Shown here piece by piece: positions 35,267 through 46,546 of a stretch of DNA of 64,000 nt. Every line of letters starts with the position of its first letter. The first letter of the stretch is position 1. A program made the translations under genes and the position numbers. Location of the stretch: the NCBI GenBank assembly GCA_029582165.1, contig CM055886.1:28075169-28139168 (forward strand). Reading direction: 5' to 3'. A model generated the notes under the pieces. It was given only the letters and a program-made list of their open reading frames with translations, was not told the DNA's origin and made no database searches. The DNA is from Portulaca oleracea. Lineage: Eukaryota; Streptophyta; Magnoliopsida; Caryophyllales; Portulacaceae.

Positions 35267-36205
35267 TGTTAGGATCGAAATTCAGATATGAGACTTCTTG
35301 TTAGGGATTAAATCCATATTGAACGAATCTAATATTGTAGTGGAAGCGAACAAGATAATTAATCTAGGGATGTAAGTAATTGAGAAAATAAATAATTAAG
35401 AACAATATAGGGGTGACGAAGACAAGATTTTTTACGTGGAAACTCAATGCGGGAAATAACCACGGAGGCAAGATATATAATGAAGAGATTACAAAGGGTA
35501 TCCCAAACGGTTGCATAGCCCAACAAGATCAAGAAGGAAAGATTTCAAACAGTTATAGCACAACGAGAATAAATATATCTCAAAGGAAGGGTAACGAGAT
35601 ATAAGAGATAGAACAAACTCATAATAAAAACTCTCAAAGTGGAATAGAAAAGGGGGATCTCACAAGGTTGCCTTAGAGGCACATAATTTGGTCACACCAA
35701 ACTAGGTTGAATACCCTAGTATTTATAGCAAACTCAAGTAACCCTAGAATAGTCTTCTAGCCGCAATCAATTGCTTGGAGACCAAGCAATATCAATCACA
35801 AAAAGGAAATAATTATTTATTCCCAAAACTTCAGTTTGAATGGAATTGGGACACTATCCAACAAACTCCACCTTGGACCAAATTCCATGAAAGATACGAC
35901 ATCACCAAAATTTCCTTGAATGACAATCAAACCGCTAGGTGTAGAAACGGCCTTGAAAGATTGATCTTGTAGAAAACATTCCAAAATAGGCTCTTGATTG
36001 AACCCAACTTTGAAAGAACCTGAATTTGAATTTGATTGAACCTGGTTGTCTCTGAATCTGATAAATTTGGATAAACCTGACTCTTATACCACTTGTTAGG
36101 ATCGAAATTCAGATATGAGACATCTTGTTAGGGATTAAATCCAAATTGACCGGATCTAATATTATAGCGGAAGCGAACAACATAATTAATTTAGGGATGT
36201 AGGAA
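35267..36205 (-). mobile_element. TRIM-like LTR element, truncated at its 5' LTR
   Basis: One LTR spans 35267-35863, from TGTTAGGATCGAAATTCAGA to CTATCCAACA. A second copy of its first 110 bases starts at 36094. The 230-base interior holds CTCTTATACCA (36081-36091), which on the minus strand is TGGTATAAGAG, close to the initiator tRNA-Met site TGGTATCAGAGC. It is placed next to the second LTR as expected. ACGTGGAAACTC with a later CACGGAGGCAAG inside the LTR is a pattern common in plant LTRs. No coding region. Confidence 0.7.
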
Positions 36206-37655
36206 GAACAGACAAACAAATGAGAAGGGACGATTTGGCGTGGGTAACTACAATATTCAGGAAACCAATGGTTGATCTGGTAAGATTTATCACTCTACCG
36301 ACATTCTGATTACTCGCAAAGCTATAGAGACTGAAAGTGACATAGGGTTCTCTAGAATTGATGACTCCAAAGAAATGTTGAGGTATGTTAAGAAGCTGTA
36401 AAAGGAAAGAAATACTAGCTTGATCGACAATCACTCACAGGAATAGTTGGACTTTGGACATAGAGATGTGGTGAATAATATGTTCAGAGGTGCTATAAGA
36501 GTTTAGGATTCCTTTGTTGCAGAAGTTGTTTCGCGCTATATTTTCTTTCGTTGTATGTTGTTTCTTTATATTGAATATGTTTATATACTAATCAACCTTT
36601 TCAGCTTTGAATAATTGAAAAAACTAAAAAAAAATCCTTAAAAAAATGGGATTTCTGAAGGAATTTCAAGAGAATCCTTCTATGCACGAAAAAACATGTA
36701 TAAAAAAAAAACCCCAAATTATGAGGAAACTAGGGTCCTCGTTTTTCGACTATCCTACATTCTGAAAGAATAAGGTCAAGGGCTAAATACTAAATTGCTC
36801 ATAACAAATTGTTAAAGTTTGTTGAATATGTTTGTATACTTATCCTTTGACCTGTTTCCGAGGAAGTCTCTTGATAAATAGGAATATAATTTTTTACGAC
36901 AATTAAATTAATTTCAACGAGAACATTAACCTTCCCTAAAATAAAAAAAAATTGAATGGTGTGTCCCATCTTTCTCACATTTCTCACCCTCCAACAATCA
37001 TATACACTAAAAGAATAAGGTCAAGGGATAAGTACTAAATTATCCATAACAAATATGATTAATCAATATCACAATTTTCACCTATGGAAAATACTTTGCT
37101 TCTACTAAGAATTGAACTATAACGAAAAGCATGGAAAATGAAAGTATTTGTCACTTGACTACACTACAGCTTCAATACTACTCAACTAGTTTTGAATACA
37201 AACTTTAATCCTGACGTCGTTCAAAATGAATTATATAATTATTCATAGAAATTCATAAAAATGAAATATAATTTTATTGTAATTTACAGATGCCATTTAT
37301 CAAGAAAAGGTAACAATTCGAGTGTGATCTGACATGTAGGACTTGGTTGATGGAACCGTTGGCTGTTGCTGATGGAATAATAGGTACGTAGTAATATAAT
37401 TCTTAATCTTCACAAAACACGAAATAATACTTGAGATTCATCTCAGTACATGCATCCGAGTTGGATTTTTGGAGTTTTTCAAAGATTTTTAATGTTAGAA
37501 ACCCCACAAAAATTAAAACCAACACTATGCACGACATATATAGCTGAAGCCCCATTTGTACGAGGGAACATGAGCAACTACAAATAACTAATCTAGGACC
37601 TCTTTGTGGGTCCTTAATTTTAGCTTTAAGTCCCTCTCAATTTGACTTAACCATT
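36206..37655. other. AT-rich intergenic stretch
   Basis: Contains a direct repeat: AGAATAAGGTCAAGGGCTAA near 36767 and AGAATAAGGTCAAGGGATAA near 37012, each followed by similar TACTAAATT-CATAACAA sequence. Also TTGAATATGTTTATATACT/TTGAATATGTTTGTATACT near 36572 and 36820. No gene recognised. Confidence 0.45.
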
Positions 37656-37658
37656 TGA

Positions 37659-37907
37659 GGCTCTGTTTTTGTTTTTTTGGTTGGTAAGACATGAAAATGG
37701 TGGGGTATGGTAAAAAATTGTGAAAAACGTGGTAAAGTGTGAAATTGTATGGTAAAATTTGTAGAGAACGTGGTTGACATGGTAGGTGAGAAGAGAAAAT
37801 GTGAAAAGTAAAGGAGAAAAGTGTGGTATAATATGATAAAAATTGAAGAATATTAAATAGTATGGTGAATTGTGATAGTACACCGCACCGTATAAAAGAG
37901 CATGGCC
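37659..37907. mobile_element. Harbinger-like MITE (GGCCCTGTTCTTTT family)
   Basis: Ends GGCTCTGTTTTTGTTTTTTT and complement of GGCCATGCTCTTTTATACGG, flanked by TGA on both sides (37656-37658, 37908-37910). 249 bases. Confidence 0.8.
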
Positions 37908-38422
37908 TGAATCATGTCAACTTGATATGTCTGTTTGAGTAATTTCTTGGCATGAATGTTGTTCATATTAGTTGAATAAAATTAGGACTATAGTCCGTGA
38001 ATATTTGTATCGAAGAGATTCGATTGACCAGTAAATTCTTAACACGAATATGGTGGAGTGATCATCTATCAATTATTTTTATTTGGATTATTGTTATTAA
38101 ATTATGCTGAAACGTGTTGTGTGTTGTCTTTTTATTTCATTATTGTGATCATGTCCAGTGTAGCGTAAAGCAAAGTTGAAATACAAAGGAAACAAAACGC
38201 CAACCAAAGAAATAAACACCCCAGAATCAGACAAGCTTAAGTTTCTTAAATTGTTGTCATTGTTGCTATGTTGTTAAATGTGTTACTTTCCACACTTGTT
38301 ATCTAGTTACGTTGCATTATTCTTATCCCAGCCAAAATCCATACCTTTGCATGCGCCTTCATTTCAAGTCTTTTTCACATCTTTCCCCAACTTATTGTCA
38401 TGCAAAAAATTAGAAATATTGA

Positions 38423-38730
38423 ATTGTCCTATTTTTTTGTGTGATTGGTCAAATGCAGTAATGGTGCGATGTGGTGAAATTGTAGAAAGTGCGGTAAGGT
38501 GCGGAATGGTATAGTAAAATTTGTGGAAAGTGTGGTTGACGTGGTAATTAAGTCAGAAAAGAAAATTTGAAAATTAGAGGAGAAAAGTAAAGAAACAGAA
38601 AAGTGAAGAGATATACTGATAATGCTTGTGGTAAAGAGTGTTATAATATGATAAAGTGTGGAAGCTTATTGACTGTTATAGTAAAAATTATGATACCACA
38701 CCGTACCGCACTATATAAAAAAACATGAGT
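38423..38730. mobile_element. Degraded member of the same Harbinger-like MITE family
   Basis: TGTCCTATTTTTTTGTGTG at the left, the complement of TTTTTTTATATAGTGCGGTA at the right, and the family interior with GTGCGGTAAGGTGCGG and GAGGAGAAAAGT. The ends are too worn to define the target duplication. Confidence 0.55.
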
Positions 38731-39383
38731 ACAAGGATTTCGACTGCGTAAGAGGTGAACATCCCCCTTGATGAGCTCATAGAATTGAACTACCCTCCAT
38801 CGAACATTATTTTATATATATATATAGTTAAAACCGCTAATTTATAACAAAAATAATAAGTTAAAATTGCTAATTTATAACAAAATATTAGTCGAAATTG
38901 TATTGAATATTTATAAGTTGAAGTGAATTAGATAGCTAGACCATGGTAGCCAAAAGTTGATTAATCCTTTATCAAGGAAAAATTATAACATGTTTGAGTT
39001 TGAGGTAGCCATGATTGTTAGGGACAACCAATTGAGTTATCATAGGGTAGCAAGTAGCAACACCAACCAAATCTTATCCTAGGCTTGAGCACTTGTGCCT
39101 ATGTTGTCGGAAATTAATAACTTATTCTAGGCTTCTTCTCAACTTGTTCAATAATTGAGGACCAACAAAATCCACGACATTTTTTTTATTGACAACGACG
39201 ATATTTTGCTAAAAACCCTAATACTATTGTTTGAAAAAAAAAATTATGTTGAATCTTAACCAAAAATTAAAGCCAACGAAACTAGTGTCATTAATATAAT
39301 CTTAATTTAGATTTATTCATGTTAGAGTATAAAACTATTACTGGACCTTCAACCATCAACTTAAGCTTTTGGTTGAGATGGTT
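38731..39383. other. Intergenic stretch ending in an LTR-like relic
   Basis: 39320-39383 repeats the 20750-20800 sequence (GTTAGAGTATAAAACTATTA, TTCAACCATCAACTTAA). After the foldback MITE it continues with CCACATGATATCAAAG at 39811, so the MITE landed inside the relic. Confidence 0.5.
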
Positions 39384-39807
39384 CACTACTAAAAATATGT
39401 GTATTACCAACCACTTTTTTCCAACCATTAACTATTTTAGCAACCACTTGATATTCCAACTATTTTTCAAAAAATTTAGTGGGAAAAATGGTTGGAAATT
39501 CCAACCAATTTTGCTAAAATTGGTTGGAAATTTTTCCTACCATCCTTTTTCCTACTATTTGAAAATAGTTGGAAAAATGGTTGGATTACCAACTATTTTT
39601 CCAACCAATTCCAAATAGTAGGAAAAATGATGGCAGGAAAATTTTCCAACCATTTTAGCCAAATTGGTTGGAATTTCCAACCATTTTTTCCACTAAATTT
39701 TTTGAAAAATAGTTGGAATATCAAATGGTTGCTAAAATAGTTGGTTTTTCCAACCATTTTAAATTGGTTGAAAAAAATGGTTGGTAATACACATATTTTT
39801 GGTAGTG
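39384..39807. mobile_element. Foldback CACTA-type MITE, second copy
   Basis: CACTACTAAAAATATGTGTA at the left and its complement (with GGTAGTG) at the right, GTT on both sides (39381-39383, 39808-39810). The arms are nearly complementary over the whole length. Same family as 21852-22295. Confidence 0.85.
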
Positions 39808-39810
39808 GTT

Positions 39811-40906
39811 CCACATGATATCAAAGTTAGACCTAAGCAAGAAATCTCAAGGTTGAACCTCAATAATCAGTATCCCCATATTTATTTGTACAAGGTAAAG
39901 GGGACCTTTTATAGCATACCATGCTTCAAACCTTACGGCCCAAAATTTGAGTCAAACAATTAAAGAAAAGGCAAGCTAGGTACTCCATCCTTCATAGTAT
40001 ATTATACTAATTTTTTTATATGACCTTTTAATTATTATATTCGTCCTTATTAATTTTGTTAAATTATCTAGCTCCTTTATTATTTTTTATTCGTTAATTT
40101 TATAATTCCAACAGCTAAAATATCTATCTTACCACTTGCTGATGAATGTATTCAATTTAAAACACCATGCATAAGCTCTTACTTTGGTGAGGACGTTCAT
40201 TTTTAGGGGCAATTTGGCAATGTCCTTTCTTTTCTTTTCTTTTTTTTTTTTTACTCAATTTCCTACTTGCAATGGTTTTTTGAAAGTAGTTGGCATGATA
40301 GATAATTAGGGAAGGAAGTAGTATCTTTTTTTTAATTCAGATTATTTGTTTACATTATAATTTTAGTGACATGATTACTAATTTCTTATTCTATACCTAT
40401 AACATGCATTGAATGAACCCCTAAAAATTAATTTTAATTGATAATATTTAAATAATTTTCACTGACTATCCTATAATTTTTTGTGATATTGATTTTTTTT
40501 TCATCTCCAAAAATCACTTAAAAATATATGGAAGGAGTGTTTAATTTAAAATAGTTCAACAAAATAAAGTTAAGAAAATAAAATTTTAAAAGACATACTT
40601 TTTGAGTGTCAATATAAATATTCCAACCTTTTTAAGCCTTTTCAGTGCTCTCCTTCCCGCTCTCCTTGCTCATTGTTTTTATCCGTTGAATAAAGTTGAG
40701 ATTCGTTTTATATCATTGATTGGTAAAACTCTAATAAAAAGAACAAAATACAACATAAATGATAAGTGGTCACTAAACTATAATGAAAAATAGATATTGT
40801 GGAAAAAGATGTCAAAAAAAGATATTATTAGCTAGGTACACTCTGATTCATGTAATAAGGTAAATCTACACATATATTCTTTTTAGTAATAATAAAGAAA
40901 AAAGTA
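39811..40906. other. AT-rich intergenic stretch
   Basis: 39811-39920 finishes the LTR-like relic. The remainder is AT-rich with a TTTCTTTTCTTTT tract near 40228. No gene recognised. Confidence 0.45.
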
Positions 40907-41139
40907 CTCTTTCCGTTTTTATATTTGTCAGTTACGGTTTTCAAAGTCAATGTTTAATCAATAATTTTTCATATAAAATTTTTATAAAAAAGTACAACAT
41001 TATACTTTTTTAATTATATTTTTTATTACGAATCTAACAACGTCAATTTTGTACGATGAATCATTATATAAATTAAGATATTAACGGTCAAAGTTTTTAG
41101 TACAATTTCCTAAGTGACACATAAATAAAAACGGGGGAG
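40907..41139. mobile_element. Stowaway MITE
   Basis: Ends CTCTTTCCGTTTTTATATTT and complement of CTCCCCCGTTTTTATTTATG, TA on both sides (40905-40906, 41140-41141). 233 bases. Confidence 0.85.
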
Positions 41140-41216
41140 TAGGAAATTAGAAATAAAGAAAAGGTAAAAAGAAAAGAAAAAAAAAGAGCTTACAGCTATT
41201 GAACAAACGTTATTAA

Positions 41217-41443
41217 GGTTATATTCTTTGGTTACGTTAAGTTATTTTCAGGTTTGGATGGATAAGTTATGATAAATTGGGAGTAAGTTATGATAAATTA
41301 TGATTTTTTTTTTTGCGGAATTGTACTTTTAGAGTGGATGCTTTTGGGGAATGTGTTAGGTTTGGATAAGTTTGGATAAGTTAGCATAGGTTAGGATAAT
41401 TAAGTTGTGAGAATTATATCCAACTTAACCAAAGAACAGGGCA
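41217..41443. mobile_element. MITE of an AACTTATCC-rich Harbinger-like family
   Basis: GGTTATATTCTTTGGTTACG at the left and AACTTAACCAAAGAACAGGGCA at the right, with TAA at 41214-41216 and 41444-41446. The interior is full of GGATAAGTTAGGATAA words. Relatives at 41706-41913 and 50992-51179. Confidence 0.65.
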
Positions 41444-41446
41444 TAA

Positions 41447-41981
41447 GTAGGCCAAAGTCTGCCTAATAGTTTGTGATGCTCGAAAATCACTCATAACGCT
41501 AAATAGTTGGAGAATCAAAGGAAATTAAACTTGGTCATGTTCTTTAGATTAGGAGATTAGGTTTAACCATAATTTACTTTACTTTATCTTACATTACCAT
41601 ATAAAAGAACAAGATTATACTTTTAAATAATTTATATTTAAAATTTTTTATTCAACTCACGGAATTTATTTAAAAATAAAAAAGAAATAGGTGTTGTGGC
41701 ATTTAGGCCCTGTTCTTTTGTTAGGTTGGTTCTAACTCTCATAACTTATCTTAACTTATCCTAACTTATCTCAATCTAACACAATTCTCCAGAAAAGCAT
41801 CCACTCTGAAAACACAACTCCCCAATAAAATATCATAAATTACCATAATTTATCCTAACTTATCCAAACCTAAATATCCTAATTTGAAAATAACTCATCC
41901 AAAGAACAGAGCCTAGTTACCTTGACTATTTTTCTTACCTAACTTTCCTTACGTTACCTCACCTTATTTTACTTTGCCTAA
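41447..41981. repeat. Interrupted AACCTAACTT-type repeat
   Basis: 41530-41705 starts GGTCATGTTCTTTAGATTAG and continues after the inserted MITE (41706-41913) with CTTACCTAACTTTCCTTACG up to 41981. It resembles 42324-42644 and 25193-25330, so it is probably another MITE family carrying an insertion. Confidence 0.45.
41706..41913. mobile_element. MITE of the AACTTATCC-rich family
   Basis: GGCCCTGTTCTTTTGTTAGG at the left, the complement of GGCTCTGTTCTTTGGATGAG at the right, interior with ACTTATCCTAACTTATC words. TTA precedes; the right flank reads TAG, so the target duplication is not clean. Confidence 0.65.
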
Positions 41982-42245
41982 GGCCCAGTTCTTTTTTGCG
42001 GTATTTTGTGGAATGGTGTGGTGAGGTGTGGTGGAATTGTGGTGGGGTGTGGTGGAATTGTGGTAGGTTATTGGTATGTGGGGTAGGTGAGGAGAGAGAG
42101 AATGTAAAAAGTAGAGGAGAAAAGTTAGGAGAGAGAAAAGTGAAGAGAGAGAAAGGTAATGATTTGCGATAAAATATGGTGGGTTGTGGCAAATTACGGT
42201 AGGCTGTGGCATCGCAGTTTGCCAACCGCAGAAAAGAACAGGGCC
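41982..42245. mobile_element. Harbinger-like MITE (GGCCCTGTTCTTTT family)
   Basis: GGCCCAGTTCTTTTTTGCGG at the left and the complement of GGCCCTGTTCTTTTCTGCGG at the right, TAA on both sides (41979-41981, 42246-42248). The best-preserved copy of the family here. Apparent frames inside are not genes. Confidence 0.9.
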
Positions 42246-42323
42246 TAAGTACTTGATCCTACATTCGTAAGGCATAGGCTTGAGTATTAACATAAAGAAT
42301 AAGCAAATTGACAAAAATAATTA

Positions 42324-42644
42324 GGTCATGTTCTTTAGTTGGGTTAAATCTAACCTAACCTAACTTAACTTAACTTATCCCTTAGCTAATTTAACTCCCT
42401 AAAAAAACACACAAACAAAAAACAACTCTTTAAATCAAAAGAAAATTCAAATAATATTATTTTAATCTCAAATCAATTCACTTTTTCTAATATCTATAAC
42501 TTTTTCATTTATTTTTCCCAAACTATTTAAATTTTATTAACAAAATATTTCCATCCAACAACTAACTTAATAAAACATATTCTATCATTTCCTAATTAAC
42601 CTAACTAACCTAACTTGAACTTAACCTGACAAAAGAAAATGACC
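42324..42644. mobile_element. MITE with GGTCATGTTCTTT ends
   Basis: GGTCATGTTCTTTAGTTGGG at the left and the complement of GGTCATTTTCTTTTGTCAGG at the right. The flanks are TTA and TAA, so the duplication may be just TA. The interior has AACCTAACTTAACTT runs at both ends. Confidence 0.6.
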
Positions 42645-42685
42645 TAATATTAATAGTTAATCGTATCTATCGAAATATAAATTTT

Positions 42686-44360
42686 CCCGCTTGCTTTTCA
42701 TCGCCCACCTTTTTACTATTGTCGCCCACCTTTCGCATAATATTTCCAACCCACGCCCTTGAACCTCATAACTTCACTCTCCACTATCTCTCTAGTTTAT
42801 CTCTCTAAAAAACGCTCTCAACCATCAACCACCACAAACCACCCTCATACCGGGATTCAATCTACGAATTTGAGGTATGTTTCGAATTTGTGTTTGATTT
42901 TATGGTTTTATGTTTTGTAAATTTTAATTTTGAACGAAAAAATAAAAAAAAAATTAAAAAAAAGGTGGCGCACGCAGTGTAGATATGTTCTGCGGCGACC
43001 ATGCTGATTAATTTTTTTTCGTTTTTTTGTTTTATTTATTAATATTAATTGTTATTATTGTTATATTTATTAATATTGTTATTGTTATGTTTATTAATAT
43101 TGTTATTGTTATTTTTATTAATATTGTTATTGATAATAATTGCTATTAATATTATTATTGTTAATAATTGTTATTAGATTATTGTTAAATAATAAATAAA
43201 AATTAAATATTATATTTATTAAAGTTAATATTGTTATTATTAAATATGAAAATTATTAATATTGTTATTATGAATATTATAGTTAATTATGTGTTAATTT
43301 GATAATTATTAGTGATTAATTGTATTATTTTTATTAATATTGTGTTATGAAAATTAATATTGTTAATATCAATATTAATGTTATGCATGTGTTAATATGA
43401 CAATTAGTAGTGATTAATATCAGTGATATTGATTCGTTGTTAATATTAATGCGTTAATATTATTTAGTGATTAAGCATGTGTTAATGTTAGTGATTAATT
43501 GGCTTAGTAAAAAATGGTAATTGTGATGTAGGGCTAAGTTTATGGGTTAGTGTATATTCCGAATAGTTTATATGTAGTTGTGTTAGAAGGATGTTGAGTT
43601 TGGATGATTTTGGTTGTTATTTGTAAGTAAGTTGGCGTATATAGTTGGTATGGGTAATTTATTCATAATCCAACTTAATTGTCAATTTATGTACTAATAA
43701 CTCCAAATGATGACATAATAGTTATGTCACATCCATTTAATAACTTAGGTACTCAACAACCAGTTGATACGTAAGTGGATATATAGGTTATTTTGTGATG
43801 GTACGTTAGGATAATAATTATGTTAATGTATAGTTATTGTATGTTAGTTGTATACGTGAAAGAAAGAGGTTGAGTTTTGGGTCATATTAGTGTCCAAGGA
43901 GAGTGTGTGTTGTAACCTGATAATGTATGGTTGAGAAGGTTAATCAATGCCCCGCATCAACTCTTGTTTATCTGTTTGGTCCCCAAAAGTGATGAAATTG
44001 GCGAAGTGCGGTGGTGCAGGAGTTAGAGCGTGTCGATTCAGACAATGCAATGTTTCTATTGTGCGACTGGTGGGACAACAAGAAACATTACATTGTATTG
44101 AATCTGATATGCTTCTAACTCCCGTATCACGAGCATGCTATTTTTGGGAACTAAACAATTAAGCGAGAAGTCGACACTGACGAAAGTCTTTTCAACCATA
44201 TATTAACAGTTAAACAACACACTCTCCTTGGACAATAACATGATCCTCTTGCCTCGTGACACGACTTAGGTAGCCAACACACGCTAACCCATTTGCGCAT
44301 ATTCTTGCGACTTAAATGATTTTGGTTGTTATGTATGTCTTCATTTTGCAGTGATCTAAA
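42686..44360 (+). other. MULE left TIR, 5' UTR exon and leader intron of the PMD gene
   Basis: The TIR region continues into a C-rich leader that ends at a consensus donor (GAATTTGAG|GTATG, near 42873). The next acceptor is TTTGCAG at about 44345-44351, ten bases before ATG 44361. The intron is AT-rich with long TTATTAATATTGTTATTG runs. Confidence 0.5.
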
Positions 44361-46394
44361 ATGGTAGGAAGGGCAAGGGCCGCGGTTTCGGACCGCGAAT
44401 CGACTTGTGTGTGGTAGGAGGGCGGTGAGTCTGGGGACCCACACAGACTCAATGTGATCAGCCAACTCGCCGTCGGCCGTCTTGGTGGTACGGATGCAGG
44501 TGATGCAGCGGGGGACCAGCCCGAAGACACGGGTATTCAGGCCATGGATTTCGTTGACCATCTCAAACATGCCATGGATGAGTCTAGCGGCTCTACAACA
44601 TCAGAGTCGGGGGACGATGAGACAGGGGAGCCCGAGATGCAGATGATCCCGACCTCCGTCGCCAATTTTTCGACCATCGGGCCAAAGTTACGAGCCATCG
44701 TTTCATGCCGATGAGGATGCATCCGCAAGTGCCCAGTTGCCCCAGGGTGGGCAGAGCGATTCGCCATCGTGACGCTGGGTCCAGTAGCAGATATCAGAAG
44801 AGGAAGCGTAGCGCCGACAATTCCTGGAAGATTGGTGATAACGTTCCCGGGGGACCTGCAATTCCCTCATTGATACCGATCTTTGGAGGTCACATTGCTC
44901 GTAATATGGGAGGGTCGCGGCGTTAAGCCTCGTGTTGTCCTTGATTGCACGACGAAGAAGAATGCGTTGAGGAGTTGTGGTCGCGACACGCACGATTGGA
45001 ACACGAATGCCAGCCGCACCGAAGAATCCAAATAACCAACTCCGGAGCCGATGTACGATCACATCGACTCGGCGTTGATCTCGGCGTTCGTTGAGAGGTG
45101 GCAACCGACACAAACACATTTCACCTTCCCTTTGGTGAAATGACGATCATGTTGCATGATGTGCAACATATATTGGGTCTTGCAGTTGATGGCTAGATGC
45201 CTGAAGGACTTCCTCGGGAAGTCGTTAACCAGTACGTGCCCGTGATTTTTGAAAAAGCAATGGCGGAGCTGAAGGCTGATAGCACTTATGACAAGGGTGG
45301 CATAGCTGACTCCCATTTGAGGACGATCAGTTTAACGACCAGTTTTCCCATTCCCCATAGGATACGGGCGTGGTTGTTGAGCATGCTCGGTAACACTATC
45401 CTTGTGGACAAATCGAGGGATAGAATTAGGCCGCATCCGCGCCTAGCACGATGTTATCGTTGATCGCATTGCTTGGGGGACGGTGACCTTGGCGTTTACC
45501 GCCGCTAGGGATGGCGGCGGTAAGGACAGCCAAGATGGCCGGGTGTTTGACCCTGCTGCAGGCCTGGATCTACGAGTACTTTCCTGATTTTAGGCCACAC
45601 GCGGAGCAGCCTGTTAATGGGCCTCGGGCGAGCAGGTGGTCCCCCATCCGCCAGCCAAGTTCGGGACAGCGCCTGCGACAGTTGAGGGCCTCCTTGGATG
45701 CGTTGACGCCGGATCGTGTGAGTTGGGCCCCGTACGGTCCTGCCCCGTACAAGTCATGTACCAGGACGTTGTACAATGGAGGCATTTGTGCATACGACAT
45801 CACTGAGCTGTACATGCCCGATCACGTCGTTCGGCAGTTAGGGCACCTACAACATATCCCACGACGATTAACAGTCCCAAAGAGCGCTGAACGACCGGCG
45901 AAGGGCCCCTACAAATTGGAATTCGTGGAGGCTAACGTCAGCGCTGATTGGGCGGGGTTTCCAATCAACAACAAAATGTCAGTGCGTGATGTGCCCCGCA
46001 CGAAACAAGTGCCGTGGGAGTCGGATGTCGCCTACAACGACTGGTATGCGGCCCATTCACACAAATTTTTGAACAACAATGCCTCCGCAAGCCAATCGAC
46101 AGTGGAGGACCTTCCGACACACGAACAGGTACACTTAAACACTCATCATAATTATATTTTTAGTTGTATTTTTTATTGATCTGACCGATTTTTTTTGTAT
46201 TTTTTTTTTTATAAAAGTGGGCCTATACATGGGCTTCATTAGTTCAACGGGGGAGGCATCAGTTCCAAGCGGACGATGAGACAGCGACAATTAATCGTGC
46301 TTGGTACGATGAGATGGTCGATTTGCACGGGCGTTGGTGCCATCAGATGCACATTGAAGTCCCCCAGGAGGAAGATGATGATGAGGAGGAGTAG
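44361..46394 (+). pseudogene. Plant mobile domain (PMD) gene of the MULE, decayed
   Basis: After ATG 44361 the frame is interrupted by a TAG within 20 codons. An acidic Ser-rich N-terminal part follows (VDHLKHAMDESSGSTTSES, about 44550). At 45080-45200 the PMD hallmark block HFTFPFGEMTI-like then VQHILGLAVDG is readable in two frames separated by a one-base shift. A long open stretch (45511-46128) holds LLQAWIYEYFPDFRP, RVSWAPYGPAPYKSC and DITELYMPDHVVRQLGHLQHIPR, the C-terminal half of the domain. An intron at 46129-46217 leads to a last exon WAYTWASLVQRGRHQFQADD that ends in an acidic tail (DDDEEE) with a stop at 46392-46394. PMD proteins include Arabidopsis MAIN and MAIL1; the domain is also carried by transposons. 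Several frameshifts prevent a full protein. Confidence 0.8.
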
Positions 46395-46546
46395 ATGGTG
46401 TTGTTTAATTTCATTGTTTTTATTGTACCCTAAACTAAGTGTGGCTTTGTGTTGAACTAACTACCTGATTATGCGGTCAGTTTTCAAATTTGTGTTTTTA
46501 TTGTTTTTTTAATGGGTATATGTATACAACGGTACAACTACAACAA
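46395..46546. other. Spacer between the convergent MULE genes
   Basis: 150 bases between the two stop codons, T-rich. The polyadenylation signals of both genes should lie here. Confidence 0.5.

Noticed and set aside
44151..45316. Minus-strand ORFs in the MULE
   Set aside because: They are antisense to the PMD gene, whose plus-strand translation has clear domain motifs.
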